Positions 18,646 through 30,303 of a DNA stretch of 64,000 nucleotides are shown here, one piece after another. The DNA is from Mesorhizobium sp. M8A.F.Ca.ET.218.01.1.1 (GTDB lineage Bacteria > Pseudomonadota > Alphaproteobacteria > Rhizobiales > Rhizobiaceae): positions 806,001 through 870,000 of the forward strand of contig NZ_SRUZ01000003.1 of the NCBI RefSeq assembly GCF_004791165.1, in the 5' to 3' direction. The position numbers and the translations under genes are program-made. Position 1 is the first letter of the stretch. The number at the start of each line of letters is the position of its first letter. The notes below the pieces were generated by a model. It saw nothing but the letters and a program-made list of their open reading frames with translations. It made no database searches and was not told where the DNA came from.

Positions 18646-21090
18646 ATGATTCGTCTCATTGGCTATTTCTTCGGCATCGGCACGACGCTGGCCCTCCTGG
18701 CCGCGGCGGGCGTTGCCCTCTACATCGGCCATGTGGCAAAGGATCTGCCCGACTACGAAGTGCTGGCCAAGTACGAGCCTCCAGTGACCACCCGTATCCA
18801 TGCCTCGGATGGCGCGCTGATGGCGGAGTATGCACGAGAAAGGCGCCTGTATTTGCCAATCCAGGCCATCCCGGATCGCGTCAAGGCTGCCTTCCTGTCC
18901 GCGGAGGACAAGAACTTCTACAGCCACCCTGGTGTCGACATAACGGGGTTGGGCAGAGCGGTGATGACTTACGTTTCGGGTGGCCCCATGCAGGGCGGCT
19001 CGACGATCACCCAACAGGTTGCCAAGAACTTCCTGCTCACCAACGAGCGCTCCCTGGAGCGCAAGGCCAAGGAAGCCATCCTTTCGTTTCGCATCGAGCA
19101 GGCCTATTCCAAGGATCGTATCCTTGAGCTCTATCTCAATGAGATTTTCTTCGGCTTCAACGCCTATGGCGTTGCCGGTGCGGCACTGACCTACTTCGAT
19201 AAATCGGTGAACGAGCTGACCGTGGCCGAGGCCGCCTATCTGGCATCGCTCCCGAAAGGCCCGGCCAACTATAATCCCTTCAAGCACGCCGACCGGGCAA
19301 TTGAACGGCGAAACTGGGTGATCGGCCAGATGGTCGAAAACGGTTACGTTACGCCCGAAGAGGGCGCGAAGGCGAAGGCCGAGCCGCTTGGCGTTGCTCC
19401 GCGCCGCACCGGCTCCTACCTTTTCGCCGGCGAGTATTTCACGGAAGAGGTTCGTCGGCAGATCATCGCCCGCTACGGCGAGAACGCCCTTTATGAGGGC
19501 GGGCTGTCGATTCGCACCACCCTTGACCCGAAGGTCCAGCTCATTGCCCGCAAGGCGATGCAGAACGGATTGATGAAATACGATACTCTGCGCGGCTATC
19601 GCGGGCCGGTGAAGACGATCGACGTCTCCGGCGACTGGGGTGTGCCATTGGGCGCCGTCAAGGGGCTGGAAGACGTTCCCGAGTGGTCGCTTGCCGTCGT
19701 GCTCGACAGTTCGGCATCCGGCCTGTCGATCGGCCTCCAGCCCGCGCGCCAGGCGTCGGGCGACATCGTCAAGGACCGCGTCGAAGGCACCGTCAGCAAG
19801 GACGACATGGGTTTCGCCATGCGCCATCTGGTCGATGGCAAGACGGTCAAGGCAAAGTCGCCGGCCGACGTGCTGAGGCCCGGCGACGTCATCTTCGTCC
19901 AGAAGAACGACGGTTCCGACAATGCCTACAGCTTGCGCCAGGTTCCCGAGGTGGAAGGCGGCCTGATCGCGATGGATCCGCACACCGGCCGCGTGCTGGC
20001 CATGGTCGGAGGTTTCTCTTATTCGCAGTCCGAATTCAACCGCGCCACCCAGGCCATGCGCCAGCCGGGCTCCTCGTTCAAGCCGATCGTCTATTCGGCC
20101 GCGCTCGACAATGGCTATACCCCGGCCTCGGTGATCATGGACGGACCGATCACCATCCAGAGCGGCAACACCACCTGGACGCCGAAGAACTATGACGGCA
20201 CGGTCGCCGGTCCGGCAACGCTGCGCTCAGGTATCGAGAAGTCGCGCAACCTGATGACGGTGCGCCTTGCCAATGACATGGGCATGAAGCTGGTCGTCGA
20301 ATATGCCGAGCGCTTCGGCGTCTATGATCATCTGGCGCCATATCTGCCGATGGCGCTGGGTTCGGGCGAGACGACCGTCATGCGCATGGTTTCGGCCTAT
20401 TCGATCATGGCCAATGGCGGCAAGTCGATCAAACCGTCGCTGATCGATCGCATCCAGGACCGCTACGGCAAGACGGTGTTCAAGCAGGATGAGCGTGGCT
20501 GCGAAGGCTGCAACGCGCCTGAATGGAAGAACCAGCCGGAGCCGGAACTGGTCGACAATTCCGAGCAGGTGCTCGATCCGATGACCGCCTACCAGATCAC
20601 CTCGATGATGGAAGGTGTCGTCCAGCGCGGCACCGGCGCCACCATCGGCGAGCTTGGCCGCCACATCGCCGGCAAGACCGGCACCACCAACGACGAGAAG
20701 GACGCCTGGTTCATCGGTTTCACGCCGAACCTCGTGGTCGGCCTCTACATGGGCTACGACACGCCGCGCGGCCTTGGCCATGGCGCCACCGGCGGTGGTC
20801 TTGCGGCCCCGATCTTCAAGGATTTCATGCGCGTGGCGCTGGACGGCACGCCCAATGTCGACTTCAAGGTGCCTGACGGCATGAACCTGATCGCCATCAA
20901 CCGCAAGACCGGCATGCGCGCATCCTCGGGCGATCCCGGCACCATCATCGAGGCCTTCAAACCGGGCACCGGCCCCGCCGACAGCTACTGGGTGATCGGC
21001 ATGGGCGCCGATGGCTCCAACGCTTCCGGCGGCGCCCTGTCGCCGCAGGCCAACCAGGCCATCCAGGACGGCGGCGGCGGCCTTTACTGA
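18646..21090 (+). CDS. Penicillin-binding protein 1A
   Basis: An 814-residue bifunctional class A PBP: glycosyltransferase plus DD-transpeptidase for peptidoglycan synthesis. Residues 5-28 form the membrane anchor. The GT51 domain has catalytic Glu87 in SAEDKNFYSHPG and GGSTITQQ (117-124). The transpeptidase has S476-S-F-K479 (SxxK), KSRN for the SxN site, and KTGTT at about 677. About 90 residues between the domains resemble the OB-like insert of PBP1A. The symbol could be mrcA or ponA; paralogues elsewhere in the genome are likely. Confidence 0.96.
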   Translation: MIRLIGYFFGIGTTLALLAAAGVALYIGHVAKDLPDYEVLAKYEPPVTTRIHASDGALMAEYARERRLYLPIQAIPDRVKAAFLSAEDKNFYSHPGVDITGLGRAVMTYVSGGPMQGGSTITQQVAKNFLLTNERSLERKAKEAILSFRIEQAYSKDRILELYLNEIFFGFNAYGVAGAALTYFDKSVNELTVAEAAYLASLPKGPANYNPFKHADRAIERRNWVIGQMVENGYVTPEEGAKAKAEPLGVAPRRTGSYLFAGEYFTEEVRRQIIARYGENALYEGGLSIRTTLDPKVQLIARKAMQNGLMKYDTLRGYRGPVKTIDVSGDWGVPLGAVKGLEDVPEWSLAVVLDSSASGLSIGLQPARQASGDIVKDRVEGTVSKDDMGFAMRHLVDGKTVKAKSPADVLRPGDVIFVQKNDGSDNAYSLRQVPEVEGGLIAMDPHTGRVLAMVGGFSYSQSEFNRATQAMRQPGSSFKPIVYSAALDNGYTPASVIMDGPITIQSGNTTWTPKNYDGTVAGPATLRSGIEKSRNLMTVRLANDMGMKLVVEYAERFGVYDHLAPYLPMALGSGETTVMRMVSAYSIMANGGKSIKPSLIDRIQDRYGKTVFKQDERGCEGCNAPEWKNQPEPELVDNSEQVLDPMTAYQITSMMEGVVQRGTGATIGELGRHIAGKTGTTNDEKDAWFIGFTPNLVVGLYMGYDTPRGLGHGATGGGLAAPIFKDFMRVALDGTPNVDFKVPDGMNLIAINRKTGMRASSGDPGTIIEAFKPGTGPADSYWVIGMGADGSNASGGALSPQANQAIQDGGGGLY

Positions 21091-21105
21091 CGAATTCAAA
21101 CGTCC

Positions 21106-21137
21106 AAATGGGTCAGCCTCGGGCTGGCCCATTTCGC
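21106..21137 (+). terminator. Terminator after PBP1A
   Basis: AAATGGGTCAGCC pairs with GGCTGGCCCATTT (13 bp with one G-T wobble, 3-base loop TCG), 15 bases past the PBP1A stop. The T-run after it is short, so efficiency is uncertain. Confidence 0.6.
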
Positions 21138-21213
21138 TTTACACATGGCGGCACCGTCCCTATGTATCGCGCCGACCGAAGCGTCATTCAGCAACAGGAC
21201 AAAATATCAGGCC

Positions 21214-22345
21214 ATGCGCGCGGAAACGCAGAATATTGTCGACGAGATCAGGCAGGCGATAACCCTGCTGAGGAGGCATCTTTGACTGGGATCAGGCCAT
21301 AAAGCGGCTTGAATACCTGAACGTGCGAGCCGAGGACGCCAGCCTCTGGAACGAACCGCTGGAAGCGCAGAAGCTAATGCGCGAACGCCAGGGCCTCGAG
21401 GAAGGCATCGCGGCGGTCAAGGGCCTGACGCAGGCGCTGGAAGACAATATCGGCCTGATCGAGCTCGGCGAGGAAGAGGGCGACGAAGGCGTCATCGCCG
21501 AGGCTGAGGCCGCGATCCGTTCGATGCAGGGCGAGGCCAAGGCCCGCCAGGTCGAGACGTTGCTCTCGGGCGAGGCCGACGCCAACGACACCTATCTCGA
21601 AATCCATGCCGGCGCCGGCGGTACCGAAAGCCAGGACTGGGCCTCGATGCTGTTGCGCATGTATACGCGCTGGGCCGAGCGCCGCCGCTTCAAGGTCGAG
21701 GTGCTGGAAGTGCATGACGGCGAAGAGGCGGGCATCAAATCCGCCACCTTGCTGATCAAAGGGCACAATGCCTATGGCTGGTTGAAGACCGAATCCGGTG
21801 TCCATCGCCTGGTGCGTATTTCGCCCTATGACAGCAATGCGCGCCGCCATACGTCCTTCTCCAGCGTCTGGGTCTATCCTGTCGTCGACGACAGGATAGA
21901 GATCGACGTCTCCGAATCCGACGTGCGCATCGATACCTATCGTTCGTCCGGCTCGGGCGGCCAGCACGTCAACACCACCGATTCGGCCGTGCGCATCACC
22001 CATATCGCCACCGGCATTGCCGTCGCATGCCAGGCCGAACGCTCGCAGCACAAGAACAAGGCCAAGGCCTGGGAGATGCTGCGCTCGCGCCTCTACGAGG
22101 AAGAGCTGAAGAAGCGCGAAGCGGTCGCCAACGCGACCGAGGCCTCGAAAAGCGATATCGGCTGGGGTCACCAGATCCGTTCCTACGTGCTGCAGCCCTA
22201 TCAGCTGGTCAAGGATCTGCGCACCGGCGTCGAAAGCACCAGCCCGTCGAGCGTGCTCGACGGCGATCTCGACGACTTCATGGAAGCCTCGCTTTCGCAA
22301 CGCATCGAGGGCGGCGCGGGCGAAGCGGTGGCGGATCTGGACTAG
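21214..22345 (+). CDS. prfB: Peptide chain release factor 2 (programmed +1 frameshift)
   Basis: RF2, which recognises UGA and UAA. Translation starts at ATG 21214 and reads 23 codons to CTT TGA at 21280-21285. There, +1 slippage on CTT T lets the ribosome skip one base and continue with GAC TGG GAT from 21284 to the TAG at 22345, giving 376 residues. AGGAGG at 21271-21276 lies three bases before CTT, the same spacing as the stimulatory Shine-Dalgarno in Escherichia coli prfB. Downstream are the GGQ motif in [19 protein letters not shown] and a codon-recognition loop near [16 protein letters not shown]. The frameshift autoregulates RF2 level. Confidence 0.98.
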
Positions 22346-22384
22346 AATCCGGCATATCTTGAGGCGGGGATCGAACGGGATAAG

Positions 22385-22614
22385 TGCACCCTTGCCGAAG
22401 GGCCCCACAGGCTGATCCATTTCGGCGACGAGAGCAGCCATGATACGCATTGCAGCCGTTCCGGCTTGTTGCTCTATTCGCTCGTCTGCGACGGCGCCGA
22501 TGTCCACGTCGCCATGGGCACGCTGGCTGACGATCCAACGATTCGGCCGACGGCGCATATCTAGTCGGCTCCAAGGCGCCGTGGTTCACCATCGCCGACG
22601 ACCCGCCGCAATAG
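22385..22614 (+). pseudogene. Degraded GFA-family gene fragment
   Basis: Reading from 22385 gives a segment with HCSRSGLLLYSLV, HVAMGTLADDPTIRPTAHI, then a stop. Shifting one base back at about 22555 continues as VGSKAPWFTIADDPPQ and stops at 22612-22614. Both parts together match the C-terminal half of glutathione-dependent formaldehyde-activating (GFA) family proteins, where the first motif is normally CxxCG; here the second Cys is Ser. The N-terminal half with the first zinc cysteines is absent. It is best explained as a remnant left after prfB. An intact GFA gene lies 800 bases downstream. Confidence 0.65.
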
Positions 22615-22921
22615 CCGTCCCGGACGCATAGCCGGAACCAATCAGTCCCGGAATTCGTTGACTGCCATCTTGCAGACCCGGCGATGTCAACCTTCTGTTT
22701 ACCAAGCCGGCGCACCCTTTAGAGCTGACTTATCGGCGCTCGGCTGCACCGCAGCCGAAGCAATTTCTTGCGCCGACCAAGGAATCAGCCCAGCATTCGG
22801 GCTGTAACAGAAGCATTTATGGCCGGACGCGGCATATCTGCGAGCTGACGATACGGCCACTGGGAAGACACGTTCCGGGAACGGGCAAGCGCAACGCTTG
22901 ATGCTCGAAAGGAATGTTTCG
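22615..22921. other. Intergenic region, nothing recognised
   Basis: About 300 bases between the GFA remnant and a small secreted-protein gene. No gene, RNA or clear hairpin was seen apart from the ribosome binding site of the next gene. Confidence 0.5.
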
Positions 22922-23290
22922 ATGTCTGCTGCCTCGTCTAGATCGGCCCAAGCCGTTCATCCGGCCGGCCGACTGCTGTTTTCCTTGTTTGCGATGGCGG
23001 CGCTGACGGCGCCTGCCTTGGCCCACGATGCCAAGCCCAGCCCGGTCCTGCCGCAGGGCTGGAGTTATCCCTTTGCTTGCTGTGCAAACTACGATTGCCG
23101 CACGACCCATTCGGGCGAGGTGCTGGAGAAACCCGAAGGCTATGTGATCGCCGGGACAGGGGAGGTGGTCCCGATGACCGACAGGCGCGTGAAGGACAGC
23201 CCCGACGGCGAATTCCACTGGTGCGCGCATCAGGCGGGTCTCGACGCGGGCAAGACCATCTGCCTGTTCGTGCCGCCACGCTCGTACTGA
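22922..23290 (+). CDS. Small secreted Cys-containing protein, function unknown
   Basis: A 122-residue protein with a signal peptide (about 1-34, LLFSLFAMAALTAPALAHD). The mature part contains FACCANYDCRTT, then a later Cys in FHWCAHQ and another in TICLFVPP, so disulfides or metal binding are plausible. ATG 22922 follows AAAGGA and is preferred to the one at 22898. Not assigned to a named family; the pattern looks like a conserved rhizobial hypothetical. Confidence 0.75.
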   Translation: MSAASSRSAQAVHPAGRLLFSLFAMAALTAPALAHDAKPSPVLPQGWSYPFACCANYDCRTTHSGEVLEKPEGYVIAGTGEVVPMTDRRVKDSPDGEFHWCAHQAGLDAGKTICLFVPPRSY

Positions 23291-23420
23291 CAAAGCAAGT
23301 GCATCGTCGCTTCGAACGATGACGATGCTCAGTCGCGATGGAGCATGCTGACAGGCAGTTGCCAGGAGCGCTTCTTTATGTTGCCCTGCCGCATGGGCGG
23401 TGGACAATGGAGAAGACTTC

Positions 23421-23789
23421 ATGGCCATCAAGGGAAGCTGCCACTGCAAGGCGACGATATTCGAGGTCTCGGAGGCGCCGCAAACGGTGACGCAATGCAC
23501 CTGTTCGTTCTGCTCGAAACGCGGCTCGCTTTGGGCCTACTATACGCCATCGCAGTTCAAGCTCATCACACCGCAGAAGAACGTTTCCTTCTACCAATGG
23601 GGTTCAAAGACCATAAAGCATGGGTTTTGCGCCACCTGCGGCTGCGGCACCTTCACCGAAACGCCGGACTGGTCGACCGGCGAGCCGGACTTCGACAATC
23701 CGAAGATCAGCGTCAACTCGCGGCTGTTCGACGATTTCGATCTCGACCAGGTCGAAGTGGTGGTCATCGACGGCAAGAATCTCTGGTAG
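23421..23789 (+). CDS. GFA family protein
   Basis: A 122-residue protein of the glutathione-dependent formaldehyde-activating enzyme/centromere V fold. It has the zinc ligands C7-x-C9 (GSCHCKATIF), C26-x-C28-xx-C31 (QCTCSFCSKRG) and HGFCATCGCG. Many members have no proven formaldehyde role, so the reaction is not assigned. ATG 23421 follows GGAGAAG. The ligand set is complete, unlike the fragment at 22385-22614. Confidence 0.9.
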   Translation: MAIKGSCHCKATIFEVSEAPQTVTQCTCSFCSKRGSLWAYYTPSQFKLITPQKNVSFYQWGSKTIKHGFCATCGCGTFTETPDWSTGEPDFDNPKISVNSRLFDDFDLDQVEVVVIDGKNLW

Positions 23790-23941
23790 CCCGTGATGGC
23801 GCTTCGTCAGGCAACTGGCTCCGGCGAAAAGCTGCAACGGCCACTTTTCCCGTTCCGTTTTTCGCCGCATTTCATGGTACAAGTCGCGCCAAGGGCTGAT
23901 TTGGCGCCATCGTAAGGCGTGACTTGGAGAGGGACCATTCT

Positions 23942-24592
23942 ATGAAAAAGACCGTGCTCGTCGTTATGGCGACGGCTCTGCTCGTGACTGCGTGCACCAC
24001 CACCGATCCGTATACGGGCGACCAGAAGATTTCCAACACCGCCGCGGGCGCCGGTCTTGGCGCTCTTGCAGGCGCCAGCCTTGGTCTGCTTGCCGGCGGC
24101 AATGATCGCCGCAATGCGCTGATCGGCGCCGGCATCGGCGCGCTGGCCGGCGGTGCGATCGGCGCCACGATGGACCAGAACGAGGCGGAACTGCGCCGGC
24201 AGCTCGAAGGCACCGGCGTCAGCGTTACGCGCAGCGGCGACCAGATCATCCTCAACATGCCATCGGATATCACCTTCAACACCGACCAGGACGCGGTGAA
24301 GCCCGGCTTCTACCAGGTGCTTAATTCCGTCGCCCTGGTGCTGAAGAAGTTCAAGCAGACCACGGTCGATGTTTTCGGCCACACCGATTCGACCGGTGGC
24401 GACCAGCACAATTTCGATCTGTCGCAGCGCCGCGCACTGGCGGTCGCCAACTACCTGTCCGGTCAGGGCGTCGATCAGCGTCGCTTCGCCGTCACCGGTT
24501 TCGGCAAGACGCGACCCGTCGCCTCCAATGCCACGGCCGAAGGCCGGGCCCAGAACCGACGCGTCGAGATCCAGCTTTCGCCGCTCACCTGA
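23942..24592 (+). CDS. OmpA-family outer membrane lipoprotein
   Basis: A 216-residue lipoprotein: signal ends in the lipobox LLVTAC (Cys about 17). Then come a Gly/Ala-rich glycine-zipper segment (AAGAGLGALAGASLGLLAGG, repeated as IGAGIGALAGGAIGA) and a C-terminal OmpA domain with GHTDSTGGDQHNFDLSQRRA (peptidoglycan DAP-binding Asp and Arg), ending RRVEIQLSP. Predicted to tether outer membrane to peptidoglycan. Resembles YiaD. Followed directly by a strong terminator. Confidence 0.92.
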   Translation: MKKTVLVVMATALLVTACTTTDPYTGDQKISNTAAGAGLGALAGASLGLLAGGNDRRNALIGAGIGALAGGAIGATMDQNEAELRRQLEGTGVSVTRSGDQIILNMPSDITFNTDQDAVKPGFYQVLNSVALVLKKFKQTTVDVFGHTDSTGGDQHNFDLSQRRALAVANYLSGQGVDQRRFAVTGFGKTRPVASNATAEGRAQNRRVEIQLSPLT

Positions 24593-24614
24593 TTGTTCGG
24601 CAAGAAATGCGAAG

Positions 24615-24638
24615 CGGCCCCACATGGGGCCGTTTTTT
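24615..24638 (+). terminator. Terminator after OmpA-like lipoprotein
   Basis: CGGCCCC and GGGGCCG form a perfect 7-bp stem with a 4-base loop, followed by TTTTTTG, 22 bases past the stop. Classic intrinsic terminator. Confidence 0.85.
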
Positions 24639-24830
24639 GTTGCGCGGACTCGACCCCCTTCAGTGTGGTACTGGAAAATTAGCTAATTCTAAATAATAGC
24701 TTTCCCGCGGTCATGGAAAGGAATAGCATCGATGCTGTTCCAGAGGGGATGAGGCGGTACAACTGGCCGCGAAATCAGCACTTTCCGCCTCGGTCTTGCA
24801 CGGCCAGATCATGAAATCTGGGAGGAATGC

Positions 24831-25436
24831 ATGACAAGAACAATCAGCCTTGGACGCTACGGCGTCCTCGCTTTGACAAGTGTTGTAGGTGCCTGGTTGG
24901 GCCTCGCTGCGGCTCATGCCGAGGACGCCAACAAGGCCGACATCGAGGCCTTGAAGAAATCGCTTGTCAAATATCAGGACTACACCGCCGCCGTCCGCGA
25001 TCTCTATCTGTCGACCGTCGGCTGCGTCTACTACAGCGGCGAAAAGATACCTGGCTCCATGGACTATCCGAAGGGCGCCATGGGCATCCATTTCGTCAAC
25101 GTCCCGAGCGTCGGCCAGAAACTCGACCCGATGAAGCCCAACGTCCTGATCTATGAGCCGACCAAGAAAGGCCTGAAGCTGGTTGGCGTGGAATGGCTGG
25201 TGCCGCTAACCCCGGACATCAAGGCGCCGCCGAAGCTGTTTGGCCAAACCTTCATGGGTCCGATGGAGGGACACTATCCGCTTATTCCAAGGGAGTTCGT
25301 CCACTACGATCTTCACGCCTGGCTCGACGACAATCCGAACGGCATGTTCAGCCCGACGAATCCGAAGGTGAAATGCAACAAGGCCGAGTTTCCGATGCTG
25401 GAGAAACCGACCAAGATGATGCCCGGACCGATGTGA
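24831..25436 (+). CDS. Secreted protein of unknown function
   Basis: A 201-residue exported protein with signal peptide (about 1-31, VVGAWLGLAAAHAED). The mature part has VGCVYYSGEKIPGSMDYPKG, NVLIYEPTKKGLKLVGVEWLVPL, a GxMEGHYP segment, HYDLHAWLDDNPNGMFSPTNPKVKC and a late Cys. The His-rich HYDLHAW stretch and two Cys are probably conserved in its family, which I recognise only as a conserved hypothetical. Strong GGGAGGA ribosome binding site. Confidence 0.72.
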   Translation: MTRTISLGRYGVLALTSVVGAWLGLAAAHAEDANKADIEALKKSLVKYQDYTAAVRDLYLSTVGCVYYSGEKIPGSMDYPKGAMGIHFVNVPSVGQKLDPMKPNVLIYEPTKKGLKLVGVEWLVPLTPDIKAPPKLFGQTFMGPMEGHYPLIPREFVHYDLHAWLDDNPNGMFSPTNPKVKCNKAEFPMLEKPTKMMPGPM

Positions 25437-25561
25437 CCTGGAGCGGACCAGCGTCCAAAAGAATCGCTGGCCCCCCAAAGCTTCGTTTCCAAGCAATTCA
25501 CGACGGGAAAGCACCATACGGCTTTTCCTCGATTGCTCTTGGCTGCAGGGCGAAAAGGAAG

Positions 25562-25583
25562 GCAAGCCGGCTAGGCGGCTTGC
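25562..25583 (-). terminator. Terminator after the DEAD-box helicase
   Basis: On the minus strand GCAAGCCG and CGGCTTGC form a perfect 8-bp stem with a 6-base loop, followed by CTTCCTTTTC. It lies 10 bases past the helicase stop. Confidence 0.65.
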
Positions 25584-25592
25584 TGGCTGGCG

Positions 25593-27230
<1,638 letters not shown>

Positions 27231-27362
27231 GCGCCTGCAAGATTGGTATTGCGATTAGGCGCAAGCCCGCGATTTGTCAACAGAAACGGGCAGGGTTGGC
27301 GCGATTGTGAAGTTGTAACCTTAATCGCGATGCTTAATCCGGCCGCTTGTCTGTGTGCCGGC

Positions 27363-28136
27363 TCAGTAACGGAACTGTTCGGCCAGGATGCGCTCGTTCC
27401 AGGAGTGATTGGGATCGAACAGCAAAGTCGCCGTGGCCGTCGGCGATTCCCGCACCGTAACCGAGGTCACCGCCTTGACCTCCGTGTGGTCGGCGGCAGC
27501 GTTCACCGGCCGCTTTTCCGGCTCCAGAATGTCGAAGCGCACGCTCGCCTTGTTGGAAAGCAATGCGCCGCGCCAGCGTCGCGGACGAAACGGGCTGACC
27601 GGCGTGAGAGCCAGAAGTGGCGCATCGAGCGGCAGGATCGGGCCGTGCGCGGAAAGATTGTACGCGGTCGATCCGGCCGGCGTCGCGATCATGACGCCGT
27701 CGCAGCTCAGTTCCTCCAACCGTACCTGGTCATCGACGCTGATGCGGATCTTGGCCGTCTGATAGGATTGGCGCCACAGCGCAACTTCGTTGATCGCCAC
27801 CGCCGTGAGGTGTTCGCCGTCCGAGGTGGTTGCCAGCATCTCCAGCGGTCGGATCGTTTCGGCGACCGCAGCCGCGATGCGCTCGGTGAGCCCGCCGGAC
27901 CGATACTCATTCATCAGGAAGCCGATCGTGCCACGGTTCATGCCGTAGACTTTCTTTCCCGTACCCATCGTTTCGCGCAAGGTCTGCAGCAGGAAGCCGT
28001 CACCGCCCAGCGCCACCACGACAGTCGCTTCGGCGACAGAACATTGACCGTAGCGCGCCGACAGGCTCTCCAGCGCCGCCTTGGCGTCCGTTGTGTCGGA
28101 CGAGACGAAAGCGATGCTGTTGGCGGCTGTGCTCAT
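27363..28136 (-). CDS. nadK: NAD kinase
   Basis: Phosphorylates NAD to NADP. The 257-residue protein has the GGDG motif in [33 protein letters not shown] and the GGDG-partner [25 protein letters not shown] 28136 is chosen because the upstream extension to 28199 is Arg-rich and unlike the family. Its promoter must lie in the 1 kb region upstream. Confidence 0.96.
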   Translation of the reverse strand: MSTAANSIAFVSSDTTDAKAALESLSARYGQCSVAEATVVVALGGDGFLLQTLRETMGTGKKVYGMNRGTIGFLMNEYRSGGLTERIAAAVAETIRPLEMLATTSDGEHLTAVAINEVALWRQSYQTAKIRISVDDQVRLEELSCDGVMIATPAGSTAYNLSAHGPILPLDAPLLALTPVSPFRPRRWRGALLSNKASVRFDILEPEKRPVNAAADHTEVKAVTSVTVRESPTATATLLFDPNHSWNERILAEQFRY

Positions 28137-28471
28137 GGCTTCCCGATCGCGACCGATTGGCGCCGGCAGGTACTGGCCGCGCCAGCGCCGGGGTAGCATG
28201 GGGCGGGCGGGTCTGCAAAGAGACCCTCTGCCAGTTCGCGCAGCGACGCGCGGCAGCGCCGCCGCACGGGGCGGTCGCGGTTGATGTCGTGGCGCGATCG
28301 AATGTGATCGTTAAGGTCGGGCTTAAGGCCTCGTAAAGCCGGATCGATCATGTTAGCCGGCATGGGTGGCGTGGGGCGCCCGCGGCACCGCCTTATCCTT
28401 CGGGACGCAAAGGACGCTGCGGTACGGTAGATTTGTGTGCAAGATCCCGCGGATCCTAATGCCAGCGGGAC

Positions 28472-28663
28472 ATGCGCCAGCCAGACGAGGCCGACACATT
28501 GCCGGTAGCACGCCTGATCATCGTCTTTGTCATGTTGGGAAGTTTCGCGCTTGTCTTCGCTGAACTGGTGCGCCAGTCGGAACAAATGAGCGCCAGACCG
28601 GTTCCCACCGCGTCACGCTGCGGTGATGCCGCCGGGATGCCTTGCCCGCAAAGGGCCCTGTAG
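28472..28663 (+). CDS. Possible small membrane protein
   Basis: A 63-residue open frame with one clear hydrophobic helix (RLIIVFVMLGSFALVFAELV, about residues 14-33) after a polar N-terminus, with a Ser/Pro/Ala tail. GCGGGAC precedes the ATG. Codon composition is compatible with coding, but the evidence is only the ORF and the membrane segment. It is the only candidate gene in the 1 kb between nadK and the binding-protein gene. Confidence 0.4.
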   Translation: MRQPDEADTLPVARLIIVFVMLGSFALVFAELVRQSEQMSARPVPTASRCGDAAGMPCPQRAL

Positions 28664-29171
28664 GCCGCCAGATACGCTGACCGATCGGCACCATCCGAGT
28701 ATCGCCGAGCTCGACAGGCACCTGCCGTTATCCTGAGGTGGCAGATCACCGGCTGGCGCAAGACCGGTTTATTTCGCTCCCCGGCCGCCCCGCTGGGTGA
28801 TCGGCGCTGCTGTACCCCATTGTTCGCCTCGTACCTCCGCCGGCGTCGCGTCCACCATCACCTGCACGTTGGCGCTGCCGCAAAATGTACTATCTGGCCA
28901 AGTCGTCACAAAGATATTGACTGTACGTTTAGTTATAATTATCGCTTGTAACGAAAACAGAGTTGGCCAGCCGGTATGCGCCGGTGAATGGCTACGAAAC
29001 AAAGGGGAATGTCTTGGCAGTCATCCGGCAAGGTCCGGTGCGTCGAGGTGCTGTGCGCCGATGGTTCCGCCAGACCCTTGAGGTTGCGGTCGGCGGATAC
29101 GGCTTTCTTTCGTCAGCAGGAATGGACCCGAGGCGACGCCGCCGCCGGTCCCAACAATGGGAGCAACTCGC
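28664..29171. other. Intergenic region upstream of the binding-protein gene
   Basis: About 500 bases without a convincing gene. Bases 28905-28960 are noticeably AT-rich and include TTGACTG and GTTATAATTATC, which may be part of the promoter/operator of the downstream operon. The -35-like and -10-like elements are only 11 bases apart, so they are not a standard pair. Confidence 0.4.
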
Positions 29172-30206
29172 ATGAACTGGAAACTGACCGCGGCTGCCGT
29201 CGGGCTGTCGCTGTTCGCCGTAACCGGCGTTGCCCGCGCCGATGGCGAACTCAACATCTATAATTGGGGCAATTACACCAGCCCGGACCTCATCAAGAAG
29301 TTCGAGGAGACCTACAAGATCAAGGTCACCGTGACCGACTACGACTCCAACGACACCGCGTTGGCCAAGGTCCGCCAGGGTGCTTCCGGCTATGACATCG
29401 TCGTGCCCTCGGCCAGCGTCGTGCCGATCTGGATCAGCGAAGGCCTGCTGCTGGAAACCGATCCCAACGCAATGGAGAATTTCAGGAATGTCGATCCCAG
29501 GTGGGTCGACGTTCCTTTTGATCCGGGCCGCAAATACACCGTTCCCTGGCAGTGGGGAACGACAGGCATTTCGGTGAACAAGTCGGTCTATGCCGGGGAC
29601 CCCAACACGTCGGCGCTGTTCCTCGACCCGCCGGCCGAGCTCGTCGGCAAGATCAATGTCGTGCCCGAAATGGGGGACATCATGTTCCTCGCCATCGCCT
29701 ATGAAGGCGGCCAGTACTGCACCAACGACATGCAGGTGCTGAAGAAGGTGCACGACAAGCTGGTCGAGGCGAAGGCGAAATGGCTTTCGCTCGACTATGC
29801 GGCGGTCGATGGCCTGGGCAGGGGCGATATCGCCGCCGGCGTCAACTGGAACGGCATATCGCTGCGCGAACGGCTGCAGAACGACAAGATCGTCTATGGC
29901 TACCCCAAGGAAGGCTTTCCGATCTGGATGGACAATGTCGCCGTCCTCAAGGACGCCAAGAACGTCGACAATGCCAAGCTCTTCCAGAATTTCATCATGG
30001 ACCCGAAGAACGCCGCGATGATTTCGGCTTTCGCCCGCTATTCGAACGGGATCAAGGGCTCGGACGCCTTCATGCCCGACGATATGAAGAACGCGCCTGA
30101 GGTGAATATCCCGGCGGAGTTCGCCGCCAAGGGCCAGTTCATGCCGGCCTGCCCGCCGGATGTGCAGGCGCTTTACACGAAAATCTGGACCGACCTCCAG
30201 AAGTAG
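29172..30206 (+). CDS. ABC transporter substrate-binding protein, spermidine/putrescine type
   Basis: A 344-residue periplasmic binding protein. Signal peptide 1-24 ([20 protein letters not shown]), then the PotD/PotF-type start [22 protein letters not shown] and conserved [39 protein letters not shown] and [16 protein letters not shown]. Ligand is probably a polyamine or related amine. No permease or ATPase genes follow on this strand; the amidase comes 97 bases after. It may work with the transporter at 33.2-37.0 kb. Two Cys (QYCTND and MPACPPD) could form the disulfide seen in PotF-type proteins. Confidence 0.9.
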   Translation: MNWKLTAAAVGLSLFAVTGVARADGELNIYNWGNYTSPDLIKKFEETYKIKVTVTDYDSNDTALAKVRQGASGYDIVVPSASVVPIWISEGLLLETDPNAMENFRNVDPRWVDVPFDPGRKYTVPWQWGTTGISVNKSVYAGDPNTSALFLDPPAELVGKINVVPEMGDIMFLAIAYEGGQYCTNDMQVLKKVHDKLVEAKAKWLSLDYAAVDGLGRGDIAAGVNWNGISLRERLQNDKIVYGYPKEGFPIWMDNVAVLKDAKNVDNAKLFQNFIMDPKNAAMISAFARYSNGIKGSDAFMPDDMKNAPEVNIPAEFAAKGQFMPACPPDVQALYTKIWTDLQK

Positions 30207-30303
30207 CGCCACCAGCCAAACCCAACAAAGAGCCACCGGGCCGCGATGCGCGGTCCGGCCACCTTCATGCCAGGTGCGATCACGTGATCGCGGGAGATTT
30301 TCT

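Noticed and set aside
28918..28940. TTGACT and TATAAT as a promoter before the binding-protein gene
   Set aside because: Spacing is only 11 bases, too short for a sigma-70 promoter.
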